64,000 bases of DNA from Dromiciops gliroides (Eukaryota > Chordata > Mammalia > Microbiotheria > Microbiotheriidae), in the NCBI RefSeq assembly GCF_019393635.1, contig NC_057867.1, forward strand, positions 70,249,492-70,313,491. The letters are read 5' to 3'. The notes beneath the pieces are model-generated. The model was not told the origin of the DNA, made no database searches, and was given only the letters and a program-made list of their open reading frames with translations. This document shows positions 1 to 10,689 of this stretch, piece by piece. Positions within the stretch are counted from its first letter, which is position 1; each line of letters begins with the position of its first letter. The position numbers and the translations under genes are program-made.

Positions 1-460
1 GATATCCCTCCTCTTCATAGGGCATTGGATCTGAAGGTAGGGAAAAGAAGGCTTGAAAGGAAGCTCTGAAGAGGAACTCTCAACTGTCAGGACCCCACAG
101 ATCATCTAATCCAACCCTTTCATTTCATTGATGTGCAAAATGAGGTCCCAAGAGGATACATGCCTCCCCCAAGATGACACAGCTAGTTAGTGGCTGAGCT
201 GGGACCAGAGCCCAGATCTAAATGTCCACTGCCTTTCCCCCTCATAATGACTCACATTAAGACAGCAATTAAGGTTTGTAAAATGCTTTCCTGACAACAG
301 TCTTGTGACCTGGGTCATGGAAGTATCTCTATCCTTAGGTAAGAAAACAGTCTACAAAAGGGCAAACAAGGTCCCACAGTGCATAAGTGTTAGCGCTGAG
401 ACTTGAACTCAGATCTTCTGTGTTCTTTCCATTGTACCATATGTTGCTTCACTCCACTGT
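1..460. repeat. MIR-like SINE remnants, no gene
   Basis: No coding signal. Bases about 85-235 read as an antisense MIR-like SINE: a 'cagatcatctaatccaaccc' type phrase, then an 'aaaatgaggtccca' segment, then 'acacagctagttagtgg' and a class-II tRNA-like tail in reverse. About 235-420 holds a second, poorer fragment of the same type. The family assignment rests on phrase recognition only. Confidence 0.5.
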
Positions 461-476
461 GTGTGTATATATATAA

Positions 477-532
<56 letters not shown>
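461..532. repeat. Compound (TG)/(AC)/(AT) microsatellite
   Basis: A run of GTGTATAT is followed by about 19 uninterrupted AC units and then an (AT)n run. The open frames across it encode only Thr-His or Cys-Val dipeptides and are artefacts of the repeat. Confidence 0.95.
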
Positions 533-534
<2 letters not shown>

Positions 535-589
535 CACACCATCAGTGCTCTCAATTTCCATGAGCTGCAAATAGTTGGTTTTGGTTTTG

Positions 590-1385
590 ATTTCTGTCAT
601 TTAGAGTTAAAAGGAACCTTGGGGCTCACCTGGTCCAAACAGTTCATTTACAGAAGAAAAAATGGAGAGGGTCAAGTTAAGGGGCTTCATTAAGGTCCCA
701 CCCTTCCATTGGTGGCAAAGCTAGGATCTGGACCCAGGCTTTTGAATCCCAGCTGAGGGCTCATCACTGTAGCCAACATGGCATGTGCTTGTAGGCCCAC
801 AAAAAACAGCCAAAGCTAAACTGCCCAGGGGACTTGGGGCTCCTAGAGAAAGAACTGAAAGATCTCTGGGCCATCCAGCCCAATGTTCTCCTTTTAATGG
901 GAGAGGAAATATAGAGGAATCCAAAATCCCACTAAAATGTGGCTGTTTATTACAGTCATTAATCATGATGTCTGCCCAGCTGAAAATGGAAAATTTTGGT
1001 TAAAGTCAGATTCTCATAAATGGAAAGAGAAAAGAAAAGAATCTTTACATGGATATGTGAAGGATCTGTGACTTCATCAACAGGTGAGACCTTGCAAGTC
1101 ATCTAGGCCAATTCTATTGTTTTATAGGTGAGGAAACTGAGGTCCATTGAAGCTAAATAACTTACCTAAGGTCAGAAAGGTAGTAAGTAGCAAATATAGG
1201 ATGGAAACATCCCATCTCTGACCTAGTAGGTAACTATGATGGGTAGCCTGATACATACAGAGGTTAAGTGACTTGCCCAGGATCACTAACCTAGTAAGTG
1301 TAAAAGACAGGATATAAATCCAGGTCTTCCTGGCTTTCAATCCATTGGATCTATTACACCATGCTGGCTCCAAATAAATCATTTT
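590..1385 (-). repeat. Antisense MIR-like SINE fragments
   Basis: Two or three old SINE copies lie in reverse orientation (about 597-775, 1085-1200 and 1255-1375). Each has the order 'aaggaacct..', 'gaggaaactgaggtcc', 'gacttgcccaggatcac', 'tagtaagtg' and a closing 'ggatctattacacca'. They are diverged and have no visible target-site duplication. No coding exon is recognised between them. Confidence 0.55.
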
Positions 1386-2449
1386 TTTTTAATTGGACAG
1401 GAAAGAGGATTTATAAGCATATTCAGAACTGTATCTTGGATCTGGGTAGATAGTTCAATCTTTTTGACAGCATTAATCTTCATGTCAGAGATGCCTATCT
1501 CAGGAAAGATCCAAGATACCTACTGGGGATATCCCCATTTGGTTGGCTTGTGTGCTCTCCCAGAGGTGTGAGAAATGGGCCCTACCAGATAGCCTGGCAC
1601 TTTCCAAATTGCAAACATGGTATCCACAAGGTGCCCCTCCCCAAATAATAATGGAGGGGAAATACTGGTTGACATTTGCAAGGGTAGCATGTAAATACTC
1701 TGCCATGCAGTGTTGGCAAACATTTACATCTTTTCAGGAAAACTGAAGGTTGCGGCCTGAGGGCTCCAAAGGACTCTAGAAGTCTTCTAATCCAGGCCTT
1801 CATTTTGCATCTGAGGAAAAAAAGGCCAGAGAAGGTAAGTGACTTGCCCTTGGCTGTGCAGCTAGGATGGGTGAGGATTTCAATCCACATCCTCTGATTC
1901 CAAATCCAGCGGCCTTTCTACCTACTGGCATCCTGAAGTTGCGCCCTCTGCTGGTGGCCCCATGTTTCGCCTGGTCTTTTGCCTTCCCTGGCCTTCCAAA
2001 AGCTTGCAACTCTTCCCCAGTGCTCTTGGAATTAGCAGAAACAAAATGGGAGTAATGTCTTTTTCAGCAGAATATCTATTTCTTACCAAAGGATTCCACT
2101 CACTTCTCACCCCCCACCCATTGATGGGTGGGCTTCTCATAGAGTTTGTCTCAGTGATTTGCACTCCAATCATCTTTAGGGGTCTGAGGCTGCTCATTCT
2201 AATTTCAGGGCCTTTTGTCTATCCAAAAGAAAGAGGGACCCCTCTCCTGGAATTCTGTCCTGTACTGAACTGATTATGGGGAAAGGGCATTGGTGTCACT
2301 GACCCTATATTCGAGTAACTGTTATTTTATGCAGTTCTGGGATCCTTCCAATGCCTCTAAGCATATGGGGGTGGTCTTCCCTAACTATTCAGGGATCTCC
2401 AAGCCACCCCAACTGTTCTTCAGTTCACTTCCATAATTTAGAAACAATA
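1386..2449. other. Non-coding stretch with one old SINE
   Basis: About 1760-1925 is another antisense MIR-like copy ('aaaaaggccagagaaggtaagtgacttgccc'-type core). The rest (1386-1750 and 1930-2449) shows no recognisable repeat, splice-flanked coding block or long-range structure. The short open frames here have no family signature. Confidence 0.4.
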
Positions 2450-2451
2450 TA

Positions 2452-2541
2452 CAGGGTAGGCCAAAAGTCTTAAAAAAGACTTTGTGGAAATTATTTTTGT
2501 CCATTTACAAGTCATCCCTTCATGACGTTTGGCCTACCCTG
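2452..2541. mobile_element. 90-bp mariner-type MITE
   Basis: The ends are near-perfect inverted repeats. The left end reads CAGGGTAGGCCAAAAGTC; the reverse complement of the right end matches it at 17 of 18 positions. The element is flanked on each side by the dinucleotide TA, the target duplication expected of Tc1/mariner transposons. At 90 bp it has no room for a transposase, so it is a non-autonomous copy. Its assignment to the mariner group is from the TA target and the CAGGGT-type terminus; the exact family is not known to me. Confidence 0.8.
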
Positions 2542-4790
2542 TACAAATTAACACCCTCCCCCCAATAAAAACAACTTCAGGTTGCCCAGTGTAGCAAATC
2601 ATCCTTATTCACAAGCTTAGGCTATGCCTAATGGGTCAGCCATTTAGGCAGAATTGACTGACTAGTTGGTTCAGTTTCATAAGTAGCCAGTTCCATTTCA
2701 AGATAGCAGAAAACTATTCTTCTCTCTATGCCCAAGCTTTCAGGCCCTTTTACAAGTCCAGCTTCACAACAAAGTAACTGTGACCAAAGGAAGGGGAGGT
2801 TTACCACTCTGATTTTAGTTGACCTACCAGAATGGGATTTACTTTACAGACATTTTCAGCAGTGAAGACTTATTAGAGAATAACAGCTCACATTGAGATG
2901 ATGCTTTAAGGCCTGCAAAGCACTTGTCCCACAACAGTACCAGAGAGGCAGGTAGTATCATCTCCCTTTGACAGATGATGAAAGTGATTTGCCAATAGTT
3001 ACCCAGCTAGGAATCGTGGGAGCCAGGATGTAAAGTGGAGTGCTCTGACTCAAATAACACCACATTTCATGAATTATGAGAATCTGACTGAAAACAAGGG
3101 TTCTAAATCCCTAGAGCAAAGGATGCCACTGAGAAAGAACATTCTAGAAGAAAAAGCCCTTCCCCCCCCTTCTTTCTCTGGGCATCTGCTTCTTGGACCA
3201 ATGGGAGATTAACATCCATAAACTGTGAGAAAGTCCTAACCAATCTACTTTCTACAATAGAAGGTGAAAAAAATCCCATGGGTATCATGGGAGAGGGGAG
3301 CCAAGGAAGAAAATGAGGCAAGTAGACGAGGACACAGCTTTTCCTTTCACTTTCTACTCTGAATAAAAATAAACCCTTAACTACCATCCATACATTCATG
3401 TCCTAAATGAGCTTTTGAGAAAAGTGTATCTCCAACCCCCCCCAAAAAAAATCTCTTAACTAGAGACTTTTCGTTACAAATGGAAAATAATCATTTCAAT
3501 TATTTCCCTTAAAAGAGGATGAATAGGGAAAGAGTTTTTTCAAGACATTCAAATGTTGTTTGGCTAATAAAGAGGACGTCTTAACTTATGAATGAGAATC
3601 TTCATGAAAAGGATATTTGGAATCCTTATTACTTGGAGGTTAGGGGTAAGCACAGCCCTTTCTTTGTGAGCACTGGCCAACACTTTTGAGATTACACATT
3701 GGGAATCATCTCAGAGACACAGTTTCACAATATTTTGCATTCATTGCAAACTGAAGGGTATTTTATTTGTCGACTTGCCAACATTTTGAAGTCTCCCTCC
3801 CAGGCTCCTGTCCTTCTTTAAGAGCCCCTTAGGATTGCTTTGAGGCTCCTGGAATGAAAGATTCCACACCCCAGAAACACAAGAGAGTGTCGGAATTGGA
3901 CTGCTTCCCAGAGTAAAGGAGATGGCTGGAGAGGGAACCATTTAAATTGAAATATATCCACCTCATCCTGAGCTGGTGTTTCAAACCATCAATATTTCTT
4001 AAAAAGTGCTTGGAAAGGACAATATTTATCAGTACCAAACTTGTATTTTTATAGCTCCCATGAAGGCAAACATCTAATTCTTTTAAACAAATCCTTCCCC
4101 CCCCCCATCCCTGGACCCCACACAGGGAGTGGCACACTTGTGTCCCAGCCCTATTAGTGAAGACAGAATGCACTAGGTGGTAATTAGATATTTTTAACAA
4201 TGCCCCAGAGCCAGGAAAAAACTCCAATTTTGTATGTTTTTTTTACACATGCCATGTAAATGTCAAACACCCCTGGTTTGTCCTGTAACACTGAGGTAGC
4301 TCAAACATCATAGGATTCAGAGCTGCAAGGAAGCTGTGAGACCATCTCGTCCAAGCTGTCCCCCCTCCCCCATTTTCTAGCTGAGCAAACTAAAGTGATC
4401 TGTCCAACATCACAAAGCCCCAGCGTGAGCCCTGAGGCTACCTCCTCTGGCTCCAAAGGCAGTCGTCTTCTTACTGTACCCTACTCCTAACAAACGCCAT
4501 ACCAGAGAACTCCCAAAGTAGTGACAGCTTCAAAGAGGACCTGAATATGCAAAGTCACAGGCTGGATTTCTCACCAAATGCAATTGGCTTTCATCCTCTG
4601 AGGAGGCCCAGGGAGGGAGAGTTTTAGGCTATTCTTGCAGGACTCTACAGCGACTTATCTGAAAGTGAAAAAGTTAGGCAACCCACCCATACAGAAAATC
4701 AGCAGCCTCTGTTCAGCGCTCAGAGAAGTCTTTGGCTGTGTGTGAATGATACCATAAAACCAGGTCAAATAGATCAAAGGGAATACACAA
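2542..4790. other. Non-coding stretch with sparse old SINEs
   Basis: About 2880-3065 is an antisense MIR-like copy ('catctccctttgacagatgatgaaag' core). About 4300-4490 is another ('gagaccatctcgtccaagc' through to the tRNA-like end). The intervening 3.1-4.25 kb contains C- and A-rich homopolymers but no recognised repeat or exon. The 132-codon antisense frame at 3829-4227 has no splice context or family resemblance. Confidence 0.4.
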
Positions 4791-5215
4791 ATGTAGTGGA
4801 AAGAGAACTGGCTTTAAAGTTGGAGGGCCAAGGTTGAAGTCTTGACTCTACTACTTACAACTGCACCTTTTTAGAGCCTGTACTTAGTAAAGAGCCAAGG
4901 GTGTTTCCCATTAATATGGTTGGATGAGATGTCTCATGTCCATCCTAGCACAACAGCTAAGATCCTACCAATTAGGCCAAAGAATAAATGTGATGGACTT
5001 CCCCCTCTTCATTCTTGGAAATCTCTGGTGTTCCTTTCCCCCTTTTCAGTTTCCTTTGGTGTATTATCTTTCTCCCATTAGGATGTGAGCTCCTGGAGGG
5101 CAGGGGCCATATTCCTTTTCTTATTTGTGTCCCCAGTGCTTAGCATAGTGTCTGGAACATATTAGGTGCTTAATAAGTGTGTATTACCTATGACTGTGAT
5201 TGAATGGAATAGTTG
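4790..5215 (+). repeat. MIR-like SINE followed by L2 3' tail
   Basis: About 4790-4990 is a sense MIR-like SINE ('tagtggaaagagaactggc..' head). About 5065-5190 is a typical L2 3' tail, with 'tgtgagctcctggagggcagggg' and 'tgcttagcatagtgtctgg', followed by a 'taggtgcttaataa' terminus. Both are old and diverged. Confidence 0.65.
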
Positions 5216-6058
5216 TTTTGGATATAGGAAACATCCTCTGACTTCACTACAATGACCATTAGGTAACTGGATCTCTGCTTCAGTGTAACCACATGCAAAA
5301 AAAGATGTCACCGTGGTTATTGAGAAAGAGTTTTCATTATGGGAATCTCAGTCAGCATGTCTGTCAACAAGCATTTACTAAACCTAATCAGTCATCAGGC
5401 ATTTATTACGCATTTACTAAGTGCTAAGGATACAAAGACATTGTGCCTGCCCTCAAGGAGCTCACATTCTAATGGAAGAACCAACAAGCTAACAACTAAG
5501 AATACACAAGAGAGATATAGATGAAAGGCCATCCAGAGGAAAGATACCAGCATTGGGTGGAAAGTGGGAAAGACCTCATTCAGAAGGTGAGATTTGGAAT
5601 GAGTCTTTAAGGAAGTCGGGGAAGCTGAGAGACAAAGGTGAAGAAGGAGAGTATTCCAGGAAAAGAGGAACAGCCAGGAAAAAGACAGAGTTGGGAGCTG
5701 GAGTGTTGTGTTGGAAGGGCAGCAAGGCCAATGCCAATGGTTCCCAGAATATGTGGAAGGCAGTAAAGTATGAGAAGGCCAGATAGGGGTCAGGTTGTCA
5801 AGGGCTTTCTATGTTAAAAGAGATGATTTCATATTTGATCCTGAAAGTAATAGGGAGCCACTGGAGTTTATCGAGTTGGGGTTGGGGAGGTAGGAGGGAA
5901 AGTGAAAAAATGCATTTTTAATAAGATCACTTTGGCCACTGACTAGAGGATAGGCTGGGGTGGGGCGGGGTTACCAACAAGAAGGATACTGTAAGAGTTC
6001 AGGAATGAGTTGGTGAGGGCCCACACCAGAGGGCTGATGGGTGAATAAAGAGAAGGGA

Positions 6059-6116
<58 letters not shown>
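6059..6116. repeat. (AC)n microsatellite, about 28 units
   Basis: This is an uninterrupted CA dinucleotide run inside the antisense L2 element. It produces the poly-Cys-Val open frames seen on the - strand. Confidence 0.97.
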
Positions 6117-6119
<3 letters not shown>

Positions 6120-7202
6120 ATGTTGTGAAGGTAGAATTGATAGGACTTGGCAACAGATTGGGCATGGGAGGTGAGGGGGAGTGAGGAGTTGAAGATGACA
6201 CCTGGGTTGGAAGCCCACATGCCTGGGAACAGGATGGTATTCTGCACATAAATAGGGAATTTCAGAAGAGGGATGTGGTTAGGGAGCAAAATAATGAGTT
6301 CTGTTTTGGATAGTTTATATTTAAAATGTCTACAGGACATCCTATTAGGATGTCCAAAAGGCAGTTGGTGATAGGAGATGAAGTTAAGAAAGAGTTTAGG
6401 GTTGGATAAATAAATAAATCTGGGAATCATGTGCATAGACATGATTACTGAATCCATGGAAGGTGATAAAATCGCCAAGTGAGGGAGTATAAAAGGAATA
6501 GAGAAGGTGGCCCAGGACAGAGCTTTGGGTGAAAGCCATGGCTAGTGGGTGTGACCTGAATGAAGATCCAGCAAAAGACACTGAGAAGGGGAAGTCTGAA
6601 AGGTAGGAGGTCATAACCAAGAGGGAGCTGTGATACAAAAACCCAGACAGGAGAGTAACCAGGAGAAGAGGATGAGCAATAGTGTGAAAGACCGCAGAGG
6701 TCAGTAAGGATGAGGAAGGAGAAAAGGCCATTAGCTCTGGCAATTAACAGATCTTTAGTCACTTTGGAGAGAGCAGTTTCAGTTGAATGACTGCCAGGCT
6801 GCACAGAGTTGTGAGAAGAGGGGGTAGAAGCATCTATTATATGGAGATTTCTTAAGGAGTTTAACCATGAAAAGGGAGGAGAGCTATAGTTAGTGGGTTG
6901 GTCAGATCAAGTGAGGGTCTGAGCAGTCAGTAGATAACAGACTGAACATTAGTGAAAGTATGAGAATTATAATGTTGGAGAAGACAGGATGGACGAGGCT
7001 CAAGAGTGATGGTGGGAGAGGGAGAGTCTGGAAGTGAGGATGTGGAGAAAGGATTATTACATCTCCCCCTCCATGACCAGTGAGTCCAGGGGTATGAGTA
7101 CAAGTACAACTGATGCTGGAAAGGGTGGCCAGGACTGTTGTGTCCTCAGAAGGAGCCATGGGAGGGATAGGGAAGGAAAAGGTTTAAGAAGAAAGTCAGT
7201 TT

Positions 7203-7360
7203 GGTGCAGGTAGATGGCACAGTGGATAGAGCATTGGCCCTGGATTCAGGAGGACCTGAGTTCACATCTGACCTCAGACACTTAACACTTACCAGCTGTG
7301 TGACCCTGGGCAAGTCACTTAACCCCAATTGCCTCACCAAAAAAAAGAAGAAGAAGAAGA
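7203..7360 (+). mobile_element. Young tRNA-headed SINE with TSD
   Basis: The element has the full head 'ggtgcaggtagatggcacag', the GTTCACATC box-B-like motif, 'ctgtgtgaccctgggcaag' and an A-rich (AAG)n tail. It is flanked by a 13-bp duplication AGAAAGTCAGTTT (7190-7202) and AGAAAGTTAGTTT (7361-7373), one mismatch. It inserted into the L2 copy. Confidence 0.9.
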
Positions 7361-7689
7361 AGAAAGTTAGTTTGTTCTCTGTGAAGCAGGAATACCAGAG
7401 AGCACGGTGGAAGGGGAGGAGAAATTGTGAGTGGGACTTGGTACCATAGGGAGGGACAAGCTTCAAGGGGAATGGAAGGGAGCAGACTACAGGAGATGGA
7501 GAACAGGGTGTGTAATAACAAGCAGAGGTTCAGAAGCACTAGGATGAGAAGAGTATAATTGGGTGTGTGGCTGCTAAACATTGAAGAATGAATGCAAGAA
7601 GATTATCAGGGGCCAGAGAAAATTTCATTGAGAGAGGCAGTCTTGTTTGGTGATTACCTGATACCAACACAACTAAGAAGTGATCAGTA

Positions 7690-8600
7690 GAAATTTCACT
7701 GTCAGGCATATACCCCAAAGAAATCAGTGATAAACATAAGAAAGGCCCCACATATGCAACAAAATAGTTATAGGAGCACTTTTGTGGTAGCAAAGAACTG
7801 GAAATAAAGTAGATGCCTAGGGAAGGGAATGCTTAAACAAATAATGGTTCAAGAATATTATGTTTCTTACTCTAAGAAACAATGAATATGATGAATGTAG
7901 AGATGCATGGAAAGCCTTACATGAACTGATTCAAAGCGAAGCTGAGCCTAGAAAGTAATGTACACAATGTTGTTGTTGTTTCTCCTTCGTTCTCTAAGAG
8001 CTCTGGGTGATGCCATGACTTGCAGTGAACTGGATTTAAGTGAGGAAGGGGCATGCAAAGTCACCAGCCTCACTCTCCCCTCCAGAGCCATCTGGGTCCA
8101 GTGGCAAGATATGTATCAGGACAGCTGGAGATGACCCGGATGTTTGATGCATTGGGGTTAAGTGGCTTGCCTAGGGTCACAAAGCTAGTGTCTGAGGTGA
8201 TATTTGAACTCAGGTTCCCCCAACTTTAGGGTCAGTGTTCTATCCACTGTACCATCTAGCTTCCCTACACAATGACAACAATAGTAAACAGGAATGACCA
8301 CAAAATAATTGAAAATAAAGGTTTGAAAATAGCAAAGGACAAGCTCACTCACAAGCAGATGTTAATTCCTTTGTGGAGGGAGGGGTTTTCCACAAGTGTG
8401 GAATATAGCATATATTGTCAGACTTTTAGAAAAAAATTATTGAGCAGTTTTGCTTATTGTTTTCTCTTCCTCTCTTTCTTTCTTTTTAAAATATTTTGTA
8501 ATATAAGATGGCCCAGGGTGGGGGTAGACTTAGATTATACAGAAATAAAACATATCAACAAAATATATATTTTTAAAATTGGTATTCATTAAAACAATCA
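7690..8600 (+). mobile_element. Old L1 ORF2 3' fragment
   Basis: Bases 7690-7969 run 'caggcatataccccaaagaa', 'gagcacttttgtggtagcaaagaactgg', 'ttaagaaacaatgaat' and 'catgaactgattcaaag'. This is collinear with the terminal part of L1 ORF2 found intact at 40.8-41.1 kb in this window. The match is interrupted by a SINE (7970-8265), and a possible 3' UTR continues after it. The copy is diverged and 5'-truncated, and its outer limits are approximate. Confidence 0.7.
7970..8265 (-). mobile_element. Composite SINE (tRNA head plus long 3' tail), antisense
   Basis: On the - strand it reads tRNA-like head, 'ggtcacaaagctagtg'-type body, then a second unit ('ccactggacccagatggctctggag', 'cttaaatccagttcactgcaag') ending in an ACAACAACAA tail. 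It is flanked by a perfect 9-bp duplication TACACAATG (7961-7969 and 8266-8274) within the L1 fragment. The same two-part architecture occurs at 19531-19828. Confidence 0.85.
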
Positions 8601-9585
8601 GTGATTTGGGAGTGTACCATATGGGGAGTAAGTTTGAAGAATATTTTCAGAATTAATCATTTTTACCATTTTGTAGACAAAGGCTTAGATTATTATTTAT
8701 AATGCATTTTATAATTTTTACAATACTCAGCTTTCTTTTTTTTTTCCATGCAGAATGAACTGATAAAGTGTTAGAATGCCATCTACAGTTCCCAGCCTGG
8801 TATCACACGATTCCTTGCAAACAGAAAGGAAAAGTGGAGACTATGTGTGGGTGTGTGTTTTGGAGAAATCTACAATGACTTAAATCTTAGAAAATGGCAG
8901 GGGCCAACTCAGAGGATTAGAGATTAGCTCTTCCTCAGAGCTTTACTCACAGAACAGAGGGTGATCCACCAACTAGTAGGTCCATGATTTAATATTAAAC
9001 AGTAATATCTCTTTTCTATTTTAACATCAACACAATCTGCTTCAGTTCTGCTAGTTTGCTTAGAATGCTCAAAATTAAACAGCCAACTTACTTTATACCC
9101 TCAAATTAAAAGAATCAGGGGTTGTCTTGATTTTGTATTTATATCCACATCACGTAGCACAGGACTTGGCACATAATCAGAGCTTACTAAGGTCAGTGAT
9201 TGTTGATTGATTAAAACTAGAAGGAGCCTCAAGAGATCACCTGGTTCAGCTCCTTTCTCTTCAGGCCAGTATAGTCTTCTATCTATTTTACAATTATTAA
9301 TATAGCTATTTGATAAGTGAAGCAAAGTGAGTCCCACAGAAGTAAAAGTGGCTCGTTTAATTCTGTTCAATTTGATAAATATGTATTGGGTACCTATTCT
9401 GTGTAAGGCCCTTCCCCCACAGTCACATAGACAGCTAGTGGCAAAGCATGATCATTATCCCAGGGCTCTTTCCATTATACTATATTGACTCTCTGTTTAA
9501 TCAAGGATATCAGGGAAACACTTATTAAATTTCCAGTTAGGTGTACTGAATGGTCTGTGGTGACCTAATATTAATTGCAGACATG
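8600..9585. other. Non-coding, with a fragment shared with 11.36 kb
   Basis: 8600-9100 shows nothing I recognise. About 9105-9205 is an L2-tail-like segment. About 9218-9381 ('aactagaaggagcctcaagagatcacctgg' onward) is strongly similar to a block inserted in the L2 at 11358-11503. About 9381-9410 returns to an L2-tail phrase ('tattgggtacctattctgtg'). Confidence 0.45.
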
Positions 9586-9775
9586 TATAGTACATTAAGA
9601 TTTGTGAAGCACTTTAATACATATTATCTCATTTGATTCCCCAATATAACCCCTAGAAGTAGGTGTAATTATTATCCCCATTTTACAGATGAAAAAAATT
9701 AGATTCTGTGAAATTAAAGAACATACCCAAAGTCACACGCGTAGTAGGTGTCTGAAGTGGGATAACATCGATTAC
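9586..9775 (-). repeat. Antisense MIR-like SINE
   Basis: The phrases 'gaagcactttaatacatattatctcatttgattcccc', 'tattatccccattttacagatg' and 'aaagtcacac' give the standard reversed MIR-like order. There is no target-site duplication. Confidence 0.7.
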
Positions 9776-10054
9776 AGTGTTATCTATGCTTTATAACACA
9801 AGAGATTAAGAGAATTGAGTTTCTAACCACAGAATCCTAGTTCATTTTTTTTTTGAGAAGTCACAGCTCAGTTAAAACCAGGGAGTGGGGAGGACAATGA
9901 TTTGTTCTCAGTTCATATTCATTGGGCTAAGATAAAAGGAAATTACAAAATCTAGCAAGCTCCTAAATGTATTATCACATCATTTTTAAGGAAGAAAAAC
10001 CCATTCATTCAACATTCAACAAGCATGCTTAAATGCCTCCTATGACTAGACATG

Positions 10055-10330
10055 TTGGGGTCCAGAACCCCAGGGTCTCCAAGTTGGAAGAGACGTTGGA
10101 GGCTGATACTCCAGCCAGGGGATGAACAAGAATCCCTCCTACAACATCCTATGATGGAAGTCACTCAGCCTCTATGCTTCAAAATTGCTAGGGAGACCAA
10201 GTAGTTCCAAAGGCAGCCTATTTCACAGACGGAAACCCCTAACCATTCAAAAGTGGAATGAGTAACCCCAAAGATCCTTAGGAAGAACAGCATCTCCACC
10301 TTTTTACTGCCCTACCCCCCAAAGAACAGA
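10055..10330 (+). repeat. L3/CR1-type LINE 3' fragment
   Basis: Phrases such as 'aagttggaagagacgttggagg', 'tccctcctacaacatcct' and 'ggcagcctatttcacagacgg' follow the order of the L3/CR1 3' end. The copy is highly diverged. The adjacent 9780-10055 and 10330-10690 stretches show no recognisable feature. Confidence 0.55.
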
Positions 10331-10689
10331 GAATGTTTACAAAAATGTCTTTGCTGTAGAAATGTCACCTTAGCCTAAGGGGTGTCATGGATTAGGAAGG
10401 AAAGGCTAAATCTGGAGGTTGTCTTTCTTGCCTTCTTGCCACTGTGGGGTTTCATTCAACAAATGTCAGCAATAAAATAATCGAATTCTTAGTACATGTT
10501 AATAAATCTCTGATATAAACATCATGCTGTATTAAAACAAGAGGCTCTTTGCCATTGGCATTCTTACCACAAGAAGGCTTCCATGATCAACAAATCAAGG
10601 ACTTCCAAATGGAAGCCCTATCTTGACAACTGGGCACAGACCTACATATGGCTTTCCATTTTGGAGGTCATAACCCAGCTTTGTTTTGT

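Larger units (their letters stand above)
5355..7650 (-). mobile_element. L2-clade LINE, antisense, 3' half of ORF2 and 3' UTR
   Basis: Read on the - strand, this is a long L2 copy. The low-coordinate end holds the L2 tail ('ctaagtgctaaggatacaaag', 'cctgccctcaaggagctcac'). Higher coordinates give reverse-transcriptase C-terminal protein in several frames, for example FAGSSFRSHPLA, SVLGHLL, SKTELIILLPN and CCQVLSI, which follow the L2 order SFAGSS / GVPQGSVLGP / YADDSQIYL / SKTELII. The frame is broken repeatedly, so the element is dead. It is interrupted by a CA microsatellite (6059-6116) and a SINE (7203-7360). The portion above 7374 is less certain. Confidence 0.8.

Noticed and set aside
5943-6478. 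Frames with poly-Cys-Val on the - strand
   Set aside because: They span the CA microsatellite within an antisense L2.
6396-6804. 115-119 codon - strand frames with RT-like motifs
   Set aside because: They are broken pieces of the antisense L2 LINE and not host genes.
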